Notes under the pieces: model-generated
Database searches by the model: none
What the model was told of the DNA's origin: nothing
The model's input: the letters and a program-made list of their open reading frames with translations, nothing else
Program-made: the position numbers and the translations under genes
Shown here: one piece after another, positions 47,433 through 59,079 of the stretch
Layout: every line of letters begins with the position of its first letter
Position numbering within the stretch: position 1 is the stretch's first letter
Source of the DNA: Rotaria sp. Silwood1
Lineage: Eukaryota > Rotifera > Eurotatoria > Philodinida > Philodinidae
Length of the DNA: 64,000 nt
Assembly: GCA_905250075.1 (NCBI GenBank)
Contig: CAJNOP010000002.1
Location: 3,911,867 to 3,975,866 of the forward strand
Direction of reading: 5' to 3'

Positions 47433-50400
47433 ATGACATGTTTGAAACAATTAAGTCAATATTCATCAGGCTTTGCATGCTGGTATCCATTGTTACCAAC
47501 ATTTTCAGCTCGAATAATCTTTGGTCTAAGAAATCTATTCGGTATTGCTGTAAGTCAATAATGAAAGTGTTGCTTACACAGATATATATCTTTGTTTTGT
47601 GTTCAAATTTAGTGTTGTGCTGCATTTACTCTTTCGCCTGTAACTTCCAAATTAATTCAAGGTCAAGTTCTTTTGGGTCTTGGTTTTATAGTTGCAATAC
47701 AAAGCACACTTGGTGCCACAATTCAAGCAAGTAGTCGTCTGTTTCTTGGTGGTGCTATTGCTGCAATTTATTGTCTTATTATTGTGAATTTTCTTCCAAG
47801 AAATATTTATTTTGCTGTTGGTGCTACTAATGTTTTTGTTTTTCTTATCGTTTATACAGATTTACCAGCAATTGTTCGTCGTTTTTCAATTTTGCCAACA
47901 TGTATTATACTTATACAATGGTTTAATAAACCTTATATAAATACATTCTATGTACTTCATGCATGGGCATCATTATCAATAGGTGGTGCATTAGCTATTA
48001 TTTCTTTATGCATTCCATTACCTGTTTTACCAACTGCACATCGGGAATTAACAATTCGTATGAAATTTATTGCTCGACAAATACGTCGTGAAATAACAGC
48101 CATTGCCGTACTTATATCTGACTATCATAGTGCACATTTAAGTGATGATTATGATAGTAACATAAATCGAAGAAAATTTAAAAGTAATACTATTGATGAA
48201 AATGAAATTGATATACCAAAAAATTTTTATGGTGAAGATGAACCTTATAATTATTCAACATCATTTGAAAATCTAAAAGATGATCATTTACTCAAAAGTG
48301 ATATAGAAGATTTACATTCACTTGTTCATGAAGAATTAAAACATATGGAACGTGCTTTAAGAGAAATTTCATTTGAACCATATTTTATATTAGTTAAAGT
48401 ATTAAATTTCATGAGAAAAATCTTTTCTTACATTCCATTTATTAAAAAATGTATTAAAAAACAACCATCAACATTTCAATCACGTTTAGAAGTATGGGTA
48501 ACAGGTTTTACTTCATTACAAAGAACGATTACTGGCATGTTATCATTAGATCATCATTATTATGCATTTGTTGGTCAACGACAATTAATTGATGTAAGGT
48601 GATTTTTTTTTTGTTTGGCTATTGTGTGCCAGGATTTCCGATTTCTTTAATCAATCTTTAAATCATATCTATATCCGTAGATAATTAAAATATTAAGTTC
48701 AATTCTGATGACTAAGTAGGAGTTTTCTAGTATAATGTATGCCATAAATATCTTAATTCAATACCATTCTACTATTCCTACGGTAGTATATCAACTAGGA
48801 TACAACTTTCGAAATATACGTGTCAGCAGTATATAATTGAGACTCACTAAACATAGCAACACACTACTCCATGATATAATAACATTGGCAAACAAGTCTA
48901 AATTGAGTAATTTTAACTAGCGATTCCTAATAATTGTGTTCTGCAGTATAACTTAAGATGAAAGTAGAAGAACGAATTCAGAAGTAAAAAACAAGACGTC
49001 ATTATTAAAGAATTTTGTGATAGATCTGGTAATCAGAATGTATTTTGAATTGTCAAAAACAACTTTGCTTTACTTAGAAATGAAAAGAAATACATATTTA
49101 GACAACCGATAGCTGCGCGTCATTTTCTATTGATAAATGGTGCAAAAGTCTTTGAAAAACTGTCGCATTTTGTTAGACCATATGGTCAACTTTTAAACCA
49201 AGGAAATTTTTCTTGTAAGAAAGCACAATGTCTGAACTATAAATATTGTATAAAGGATATTTTTCACGAATGAATCTACAAAGCAGGAAACGCCAAAAAT
49301 CAAACATCTCTGAAAAAGTTTGTACAATTTTATCATCATGCCACATCAGTTTTCTATTTCCTTTAAACTTTTTATATCAGAAGCGAAATGAACAATCATA
49401 TTTAATGTCGATTTTTACAGCATAAAGGGCACTCTTTCTAATGGTGTGTAATAATTTAAATTTACTATTGGTTGTTGTAGCTTGTTCTAAAGAAACTATA
49501 TAACTTGATTGCTCTTACTCACTGACCGTTTGCAACAGCAAAAATATAATTTTTGAACTTTGTTTTTCCTTCTTAGTATCTATGATCTAACATACTTCGA
49601 GCAACTAACGCACAAAGAATTCAGTTCATGGATGGACTCCAAAGATTGTGACTGATATCCTTCCAAAGTGATTGTTCTTGCAAAATTCTATTTTATAAGA
49701 AATTTCAATTTTCAAATTTTTTCTGAAATAAAAGATCAAGAACGAATCTGAAAAACTTTACCAAAGCTAACATCAATCGGGTTTTTAATACATTATTCTT
49801 TTTTTGGTGGTGCTTTCTCCCTTAGATTCAATCAGAAAAAATATGCCTCATACAAAACTTGTAGTTCAGACATTTGTCTTTCTAGCAAGCGTTTAGAAAT
49901 TGATAACACGATTTAACAGACTGTGACATTTTTCTTAAGACTGTTGCACCACTTATTATTAATCATTCTATGAGTCTTGTAGTAGAGTAGAAAACGTGTA
50001 ATTGTATTCTAGAAGTAGAATGGTCACTAAGTTCTTAGAATTTGCAGTCGATACGATATTCTCGTTATCAAATAGTTATTTTTCATTTAAGATCGACTTT
50101 GTATAACAAATAGAGCAAAGACTTTTATTGATTGTGACAGTTGTACTTCTACTTAATAAGAATCACTAGCAATAAACATAATACTATAAGTATTATAAAA
50201 ATAATGAATGACAGATATTTGATCGATGATAATATTACATTATAGTACTAGCAAATCACGATTCGATAAAACATACCGCGAGATGATACAAACGTAAACA
50301 TTTCACTGTAATTATAGTCTAGAAGCTATTATATCTAAAAATTCCTTTGGGAACGTTACTATTTAGATGTTAAACTATTGTCAATCACATTATATTTGAG

Positions 50401-53400
50401 CTTTAAAACATGTGTACAGAACGATATAAGTGCTAGGATAGTATTGGATTATGATCTATATAATATACCTTATAGTTGAAAGCAAAAGTCTTTAATTAAA
50501 ATGTCAACGTGGTCATCAGCATTGATTTAAAGAACTACAATTTATGGCTAATCAAAGCCATTCGCTTTTCTTCTGATGCAGTACGAAATAGAGCATGTAT
50601 GTGATCATTCATAAGTTGTTATTTTTTTTTCTTTTTTCGGGTTATGCACCGAAAGCTAATATTTCCAGTTTCACTGATTCCAAGAATGAGAAATCGAATA
50701 AGATCCGTTCAAATGCAAAGCGAAAACTTCAAAATTAAATCAATACTATGCGTTTTTCAATGTTAAATAGGATCTTACGTTTAATTCCTATGAGACCAGA
50801 AAAAGACATCTTTTTATGAACCTCGTTTTTTTTTTCTAATTGCTAGATAATTGAAACAAAAACAGCAACACTAGTTAGTCATGAATTTCTGTGAACAAGA
50901 GATTTCGTGTATATATATATAATAGCTGTGAATACAACTGATAACAAATGCTGAATTGGAGAGAGAAACTCAAGCGGCCAATCAATTCATATTCATTCGA
51001 GAAATATTGATATCTGTTAATAGAGTTCTCATAGTAATGAATTTCGTAATGGCTACTTTCCACTTTCATTTTAATTTCCATCATCTGACTCGTCACACTT
51101 TAGAATATAATTTGTTGAAATAAAATTAATCATTTTAGGCAATTTGTCTTCTTATTGATTCAACATTTAATTTTTTGGATGCTTCATTGCCATATACAAC
51201 AATATCATCTAGTTGTATAAATATTGAAAATATTCGATTATGTCGAGAAAAAGTTGAAGAAGCATTAGAACATTTTTTTGAAACATATGCACAATTACGT
51301 GAAAATCCAAATCATTTAATTATGTCAAATACAGATTCAATACGTTTAAATACATTTCTTCTACTTGTTTTACGTATTGTTCATGTAACTATAACAGCTG
51401 CTGAAACAAGTGAAACACCAGGTACTCGTCTTGATATTAATCTTGAACAATCAATAAATTCATCTATGACAACAAAATTATTTAATTGGAAAAAAATATT
51501 TTCTGGTTTAGCCAGTTATATTGGTTTAAGACCATCATTTGGTAAATTTGTACGTGCTATAAAAACAAGTTTAAGTGTACTTGTTTCGGCTATTGTTGCA
51601 CTAACATTTCGTGAACGTCTACAAGCATATAATTGGGCGTATTGGGCACCGATGACAACAGCCCTTGTTTCAGATTCTTCAGAAGGCGGTACACTTCGTT
51701 TATCATTTCATCGTTTAGTAGCTGTTTTACTTGGTTCAACATATGCTTATATTATTATACTTATTGCACAAAATCAACTTGCTATTGGAATTCTTATATC
51801 TTTATTTGTTGCATTAATGGGTTATATTAAAACTGATCCACAAAAAGAATATTTTGCTGTTGTATGTGGACAATCAGCTTCAATAATAACATTTCTTTCT
51901 CATCAAGAAGGATTTCAAGGATCACGACAAGCAGTTTTAGCACGAACAAGTTTAACTTTTTTAGGAATATTTATTCATGTTATTATTTCCAATCTTCTTT
52001 TACCTATATCAGCTCGAAGATTAACTCAAAAAAAGGTAAATGAAAAATTTTTTATATTTTAATTTCTATGAAATGAATTATTCTTAAGGTATTGAGAATG
52101 ATTGATAATATATCTGTTGCATTAAAATCAGCTTGTGATGATTTTTTTTCGTTTATTGAATCATCAACACCAATAACAAATTCTGTTTTAATAGATCCAC
52201 AAACAATATCAACAAATAAACCAACATTTGATTTAATGAATACACTTGCAGAAACAGAAAAAATTGTAGATAATTTTCCAGCTTTACTAGAAGAAGCACA
52301 TAATGAACCAGATTTTTGGAAACGTCCATTTGTAGAAGTTAAAGATCGTTATGATGATATATCGAAAGCATTACGACGAATTATTCGTAATATTCGATTT
52401 GTTCATCGATGTACAACAATACTTAAAGCAGAAACACAATTACATTTTGCATTAAAAGCTAGGTAAGTTTTTCATTCTATATGCAAACTATTTGACTGTC
52501 GTAATGTCTACAAATCGAAAAATAGAGATTAACTATCAATTCTGTCATTTGTTGTTAATAACTAATAGAATACGTTTCTTTTATAAACGTGTAAATGTCC
52601 AAAAGATAAATATAACATAACACCAGAGCTGTCACGAGATGTTAAAGAATGAAGGGAGGGGAGGTCGAAAAATTTTTCGAAAATTTTTCAAAAACCTCTA
52701 TAATTTATTGAAATTTTGAAAAAAGAAATTTACGGATTTATTGAAAATTTTTGGAGATCTTTGAAAAAAATTGAGCAAAAAAAACAAAATTTCAAAAAAT
52801 TGGGGGAGGCGACCCCTCGTCCGCCCCCGCTCGCGACAGTTCTGCATAACACATCATGTTTTACTATGATTTTAAGCATTATGAAACTGTAAGATTATTT
52901 CTGTGTTTTTAGGCAAGCTTTAGATTAGAATTCGAATGCGATTCACTCTACTGATGACACATGATCAAACCTAAAATTTCTTTATATTTATCTACCATAA
53001 AAAGTTTTTGTCTAATACAAGTTCTAGATAAATTTCAGATTAATATTTGAGAACGGCAAATTCTGTTCTATTTTGTAGCGGAGATACTATTGAAAATGTG
53101 CTATAATGTGAAATAATATGTTTGAGCAATTTTTTCAGAAAAGCATTTCCGAGTTTGAAAAAGCATATGTTCTGTTACTGAAATGTCATTCACAAAACAA
53201 AACAACATTTTTCGGACAGATCAGTTGATATCAGAGGAATTGTTCGATTAATTCTTTCGCTCATTTGATCTGAACTTTGAACTAAGAGCTGATCGATCTA
53301 TAATCAATAGGAGAGATTACTTTTTTTGAATTTTTCACTGATGTTTTCATCAGTAACAATACATTTACATAGTGTCTATATTTGAGCACATTATATTTTC

Positions 53401-54291
53401 AACTATAGTTTTTTCCTAAATGCAAGTATTCAATAAAGATATAAGCCGAAAGAAAAACTGGTCGATTTTCATCTTTTTTTGTAATTGAATATATTTTTCA
53501 AACATTCTATAATTGTTGTTAGATGGCAACTTCGTCGAGCAAGTCTTATCTCAAATAATAATGTCGATACAAGAAAGCATTATGCATGGACAAAGGCAGA
53601 ATTACGTAAACAAAAAGATTTACAAAATGATCTTGATATTCCATTAACAATATTTATGACACATTCTCTACGTCCACCAATAGAATTTGAAAAACAATCA
53701 TTACTAACACATAATTCATCAACATCACTTCGAGTAGGAAATGCAAAATCATATCAACCAGTTCTTCAACATGTTCGTACACTTGAAAAATATGTTCAAC
53801 AAGTTATATTATTAACAAAACAATTAATTGAAAAACAAACAACTGTTGATATTGGATCATTTGAATTTCAACGATTATATCGTGAAGATCAATTAGATGA
53901 ACAACAAAAAGAAAATTTTCAAATTAAACCTTCAAATACTCGTGCATCATTTTATTCTGTTACACAATTAGAATTTAAACCAATCACTAAAAATCATTAT
54001 ATCTGCCTTCAATGTTGTCATAGAAATCAACAAAAAACTGATAAACCTTTACCATCCTTACGTCGTGGTGTTGATTTAATGCTTACATCATTAGTACAAT
54101 TTCTTTATGCTAATAATCGTTTTATTCGTACTGAATTAGTATCGATACAATCAATTGGTGATATTTTAGCATTTCATACTTTGTCATATGCTTTAAAAGA
54201 TATGGTTGAAGCAACGACTGATTTAGCTACAAATGCTCGAAGACTTAAACATATTGATATTCGAACATTAATACGTGCAGAACGTGAATAA
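47433..54291 (+). CDS. FUSC-type multi-pass membrane protein, 1045 aa
   Basis: Five exons: 47433-47549, 47613-48593, 51139-52035, 52089-52462 and 53523-54291, with consistent phases and 1046 codons. There are two hydrophobic bundles, about residues 25-200 and 510-660, each followed by a long helical soluble region. The second bundle is the typical FUSC core, with SFGKFVRAIKTSLSVLVSA, NWAYWAPMTTALVSDSSEGG and LRLSFHRLVAVLLGS. The same duplicated architecture occurs in fusaric-acid-resistance/aromatic-acid exporters and the related plant ALMT channels. Likely a membrane transporter or channel of organic anions; the substrate is unknown. Introns of 2.5 and 1.1 kb interrupt it, and the latter contains a hAT MITE. 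The start chosen is the first ATG of the frame that joins exon 2. FUSC proteins are uncommon in animals. Confidence 0.85.
48594..51138. other. 2.5 kb intron of the FUSC-type gene
   Basis: Both strands were read without finding a coding exon, clear terminal inverted repeats or a structured RNA. Confidence 0.5.
52624..52844. mobile_element. hAT-type MITE with intact target duplication, 221 bp
   Basis: Terminal inverted repeats CAGAGCTGTCACGAG (52624-52638) and CTCGCGACAGTTCTG (52830-52844) match at 13 of 15 positions. The element is bounded by an exact 8-bp direct repeat CATAACAC (52616-52623 and 52845-52852). An 8-bp duplication and a CAGAG terminus are hallmarks of hAT transposons. The interior is AT-rich on the left and unusually GC-rich near the right end, with no ORF. 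It sits in an intron of the FUSC-type gene. Confidence 0.85.
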
Positions 54292-54663
54292 AACATTCTA
54301 TATTTAATCAATCAAAAAAGAAGCAATATTTGGTTTTTTTTTTAAATTTATTCATTACAGGTCTGTTATCGAGTTTTTTTTTTACTAAATGCAATACTCT
54401 ACTGTGCTTTTTTTTTATCTCTTCCATATATTGATAAGAAACAATGTCCATTTAATTTGCAAATGTTCTTAAAAATAAGTTGAATCTCAAATTGTTTTTT
54501 TTTTGTTTTTTTATTATTTTTAAAGATGTTTGTAATAAATATCATTTTATTTGGCCATTTTCTAATGAATTTTTATAGATATTGTAAAGTATTGAATAAT
54601 ATATTTAGTTTTTGTTTTTGTATAAAATCTAATTTTGTTATATTATTGTTTATTATCAAATCA

Positions 54664-55602
54664 ATGGAACGAGAAACATTTGAATATATTGATGGTTATC
54701 AATCATGTTGTAAATATCATTTCAATGGAAATGTTAATATTATTTTTTCAGCACCTCATGGTGGAAGTTTAATGCTTGATAATGTACCTGATCGAACAAA
54801 TGATGCCTATATTCGTTTGTCAAATATACATGATAATTTTTGTGATGAAGATCATCGTAAAATAATCGTTACAAAAGATACACGTACAGATGAATTTACT
54901 GAAAATGTAGCAAATGAATTAAATAAAATAGGAAATTTCAAACCTTTTATTATTATTGGTAAATGGCATCGTAAAAAAGTTGATTTTAATCGAGAAATTC
55001 TTGACGGTACATTAAATCATCCTGAAGCTATATCTGCTTATGAAAATTATCATATGAATTTAAATAATGCAATTAATCAAGTTAATAATTTATTTGGTAA
55101 AGGTCTTCTTATCGATATTCATGGACATTCTCAGGGAAAGTAAGTTAAAATGAATTGACAAAAAACAAACAAAAACAAATAATTAATCTATTTAATAAAA
55201 TTTTATTTCATTTTTGTTAGTTATTCAATGATTGGATATATGTTATCAAGGGATCAATTAAATCAAAATGATTTATCGAATCCATCATTTAAAACATCAA
55301 TTGAATCATTATGTGAACCAAATCGAAATGAATGTATTCGTGGTCAAACATCGTTTGGATCAATACTTGAACGATATGGATTAGGTGTCGTTTATCCATC
55401 GTTGGCAAATCCTAAACCAGGATCTCGTGTATTTTTTCCTGGTGGTTATATTATACAGAATTATTCTTCAAAAATTAATTCAATTCAAATAGAATTACCT
55501 TTTGATATTCGTGCTGGAAATAATAAACGTATGAATGCACAAAATTTTGCACAAGCTATTATTGAATATATGAAAATAAACGATTTATTAATAACAAAGT
55601 GA
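54664..55602 (+). CDS. N-formylglutamate amidohydrolase-like protein, 285 aa
   Basis: Two exons, 54664-55139 and 55221-55602, joined in phase 2 to give 286 codons. FSAPHGG near residue 30, TRTDEFTENVANEL, FIIIGKWHRKKVDFNREI and LLIDIHGHSQG follow the order of metal-binding and substrate motifs of the N-formylglutamate amidohydrolase/DUF2817-like zinc hydrolases, which hydrolyse N-formyl or N-acyl amino acids. The GHSQGN motif is split by the intron. The frame is open upstream to an ATG at 54526, which would add 46 hydrophobic residues. The internal ATG at 54664 was chosen because the upstream part is AT-rich, UTR-like and lacks a cleavage-site pattern, but a signal anchor is not excluded. It starts 372 bp after the FUSC gene. 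AATAAA is at 55635-55640. The exact substrate is unknown. Confidence 0.85.
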
Positions 55603-56589
55603 AAGAAAAAAAAAATATATATATTAAAGTGTTTAATAAATAGAACCAAAACTTTTGTATGATAATCTAATTATAATATTACAAGAATTCAATATTAAGT
55701 ACATTCAGCAGATTCTAGTCATTGAAGATATGTATGCATGAGTAAGTTGTTTCGAATGTCTTCAAAAAATATCATTATAATTTTCAAGTGTTGATAATTG
55801 TGAATGCTATTATTTTATCTACATCGCTTTTTTATATGAATTAGTTCAATAATAATTACTGTCATATACTTCAATTTTCCAAGATTATTCAAGAACTATT
55901 TTATTTTTTTATTCTTTTAATTTGATACGAATGTATTCTCTGTTAAGTACGAATGCTAGTATTTGTATATAGCTATAAAACAATAATGTAATATTGAACT
56001 CTATTGTTCCTAGGGTAGAGAAAGTTTGAATAATTAGTAATTATAAAATTATTATTTGTCAAATTACGATTAAAGTACATTTGTCAAATAGTAAATAATA
56101 TAACTATTGATAATAAGAACTTAGGACTGTTACGTCAGTGATTGCAAATCGAGTTGATCTTTCCAAAATTTGCCAGTTTTGTTTTTTTTTCAATCAGAAG
56201 AAACTTATTTGACGATATATGATAAATCTTGGCCAAAATGCACCTTGAGGAGGAGTATGAATTTCTAAGTAACTTTTTCGAAATAGTGAATAATGGATTT
56301 ACCGATTGAAATATTCTACATACAGAGACGTTTACTCAAATTAGAAAATTTATGTTATTGTCTGAAAATAGAATTCTATCGACCTACAAGATTTATTGAA
56401 ATATTTTCGATAGATCATGTTAAATTTATACTGTTTTATATACAAGAATCTGTTTTTTAGCCTGACATTATTGATGTTCAGCTAAATTTTTTATACATGC
56501 TCGTCAAACTTTATAACAAAACGAGCCATATGCAACATATTACTTAATTACTATAATACTATACTGCGTTAAATAATAATTATACATAG

Positions 56590-57690
56590 AATGATTCAAA
56601 AGTTCTCGGAACATACACATGTTTATTAAATACATAATATTTTCAAAAGACTTATTTCATTAAATGTTTGAAGTATTCGTCTTTACTTGTTCTACAGAGT
56701 TTCATTCGATTAATCCATTTGTGGAACGTCTTTTGAAACTCATAATATGGTATAATACGAAGCTCCTTGATTACACCTTGTTATAAAAATTCAAAATCAA
56801 GGTAGCTGTTTAATTGCTGTTTCAAATAACTAAATAGCCAAAACTCAAATAGTGTCAACTCAAGCAAATAAGTCGGACGAAGCATTACGATCATGTCTGT
56901 ATTATGCAGACATGTTTTAATATCTTTCTTTTTTTTTGAGGTCGTGCATTATCATGGTGCAGCTTTATGATATGTCAAATATACGTTGGCCTTTTTTTTC
57001 TCATATTATCAAAGAAAGGTTTTGAGGAATTGTCTTCGAAATAGACATCACACTTTGTGTTGCCGGATTCAAACATGTGTATAAATCTTGATCCTGTTAC
57101 ATGGTACAAGACGACAAACATGTTATTTTATCCGTATTGGCTTCACTTAATCATTGCTGTTGGACTTACCTCTTCAAAATACTATATTATATTCGATTGT
57201 TTCGAATCCATGCTAACAGAAGAAATTCATTCTTCTTCTCTTGAAATAATACCACATAGGTTTCATTTAGCAATTTCCTATTTCGAAAAATTTTGTTGAC
57301 AAATATCGATTTGCTATTGTTTGCATTTTTCAGTCAGCTGATATGGCATCTAACGTGCACACAACTTTTTTAATTTCAGTTCTTCATGAATGACCTTGCT
57401 AATAGTGTCACAAAATATGCCAGTATCAAATATACTATGTATCGAATGCTAATGTGTGAACTTACATTAATTATTGCATGAATGGCTTCAATGTGTTTGC
57501 TCAGTTCTTGAATCATCTCCTAAAGAGATTCTACCATATTTAAAGTGCTGCTCCAACTCAGATTACTGGACTGTACAATATATGGTCTTCACTACATTGT
57601 CATAAATTCTGCATGAACTGGTTCTCTACAGTCGAGTTTTTATCTCGTACAAATATACAATCGAACATGGGTGTCTTATCCATCGAAAAA
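56590..57690 (-). mobile_element. Dead mariner-family transposase relic
   Basis: Read on the minus strand, fragments of a mariner transposase appear in order across several frames. An N-terminal MDKTP lies near 57681, then IHEELKLKKLCAR around 57380, VTGSRFIHMFESG around 57085 and LHHDNARP around 56965. FEFWLFSYLKQQL and EFQKTFHKWINRMKLC follow at lower coordinates, with a stop at 56652-56654. The second catalytic Asp (HHDNARP) survives. The first (GDE in active copies) reads GSR and the third (DFWLF) reads EFWLF. Stops and frameshifts interrupt it, so it cannot encode an active enzyme. A TIR-like sequence GATTCAAAAGTTCTCGGAA lies at 56593-56611; the other end was not found. Confidence 0.8.
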
Positions 57691-58468
57691 TATACCATTT
57701 GGGAAAAAATGTGCTCTCTGAATGTCAAAATATTCATACTTGTCTAAGACAAATAAAGTAATAAAGAAAGTCTTTATTTGAAGGACTTGATTTGCTAGAA
57801 AATAAACTATATTTAAATTAAAACGTTTCGATTGAAACAGACGCGCTACAGTTTCCAACAGTCTAACTTAATGCCAGATTTTGTATATGTCGCATTTATT
57901 GTCAACTTTAATCAATATAATTCATTCCATTTAAAGTTGATCTAATATCTGGTTGTTGAGTAAATTACCGTAGAAATTACATATTTTTTTTCAACTGTCA
58001 CAGATAAGTTTTTAAAATCACATAGATCTTTTCAATCATGCGTGCAATGCATCCATGCGAAGTTCAATTTACACGGTCGACAAACGAATGGGATGCATTA
58101 TCATATTTTTTAATAGACAAAATGGTCACCTTCATAGTGTTAATTTCTATGTATATCATGTAAGTTTTTCTATTTCTCATTTTAATGAGGGGTTTTTTAT
58201 CAATTTTGAAAATAAAACGTTACACACACACGCACAATAAAATTACACATTGATTAACAAGCATTAATTATAACAAAACTTACATAAGATCGTTCAAGTA
58301 GTATCTCATCAAAATATTGACGATTTTAATGCCCTTTTTTCCCTAAAATAAGCAACTGTCAATAGTCACAACCTTCCTATTCTTACTATATTCTTGTTTA
58401 CGTAATCATTACAAAGATTTTTTCTTAGTGAAAAACTGCTACCAACAACATATTTTTTCAATCACATA

Positions 58469-59079
58469 CAGTATAACCTCTCTATAGTGGACACCCGAGG
58501 GACTTTTTCAAAGTGTCCACTATACAGAGGTGTCCACTTAAGAGAGGTTTTCGATTTCTTTCGTTTCGAAGTAATCACTATCGTTACTATAGTGGATTCC
58601 ACTCCTTTCTCAAATTCGTTCGCATGGAGATATGTGTTCAGATAAACTTCTCTTATAATTTATTGAAACCTATTTAATTTTATTAATTCTTGTTGTATAG
58701 GTAAGTGTGTGTTCAATTGAGTAATTTGCTGTCCATTTATATTATCATCTGGCCTGTTCTATTTTTGCCTAGTCTATTCTCTTTTTACCCTGTCTGTTTT
58801 GTTTCTGCCTAGNNNNNNNNNNTGCCTAGTCTATTCTCTTTTTACCCTGTCTGTTTTGTTTCTGCCTAGTCTATTTTCTTTCCATTGCCTTTGCATTGCA
58901 GTGTACATCGCGTATTGATTTCATTAGCGCCTTGCCACATGCACAATTCTGTCTAGACGAAGATAATGCGACGAACTTAACAGACTATCCACTATGAAGA
59001 GGTTATTCACTGCAATGGGATCAGATAAAAGTGTCCACAGTCCAGAATACGTAGGTGTCCACTAACAGAGGTTTTACTG
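58469..59079. mobile_element. pogo/Tigger-like non-autonomous element with TA duplication, 611 bp
   Basis: The left end CAGTATAACCTCTCTATAGT leads into GGACACC. The right end is its near-perfect complement (reading inward CAGTAAAACCTCTGTTAGTG, then GACACC). TA flanks both ends (58467-58468 and 59080-59081), as for Tc1/mariner/pogo elements. The GTGTCCAC word recurs as subterminal repeats on both sides. There is no transposase ORF. The centre contains a tandem repeat and a run of N. Confidence 0.85.
58766..58870. repeat. Tandem repeat of about 40 bp interrupted by an assembly gap
   Basis: The unit beginning TGCCTAGTCTATTCTCTTTT and ending TGTTTTGTTTC is present on both sides of ten Ns (58813-58822), followed by a further partial unit. 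The gap lies exactly in the array, so the true copy number is unknown. Confidence 0.85.

Noticed and set aside
51633..51830. Cys-rich plus-strand ORF
   Set aside because: It is a frame-shifted shadow of the FUSC-type exon 51139-52035.
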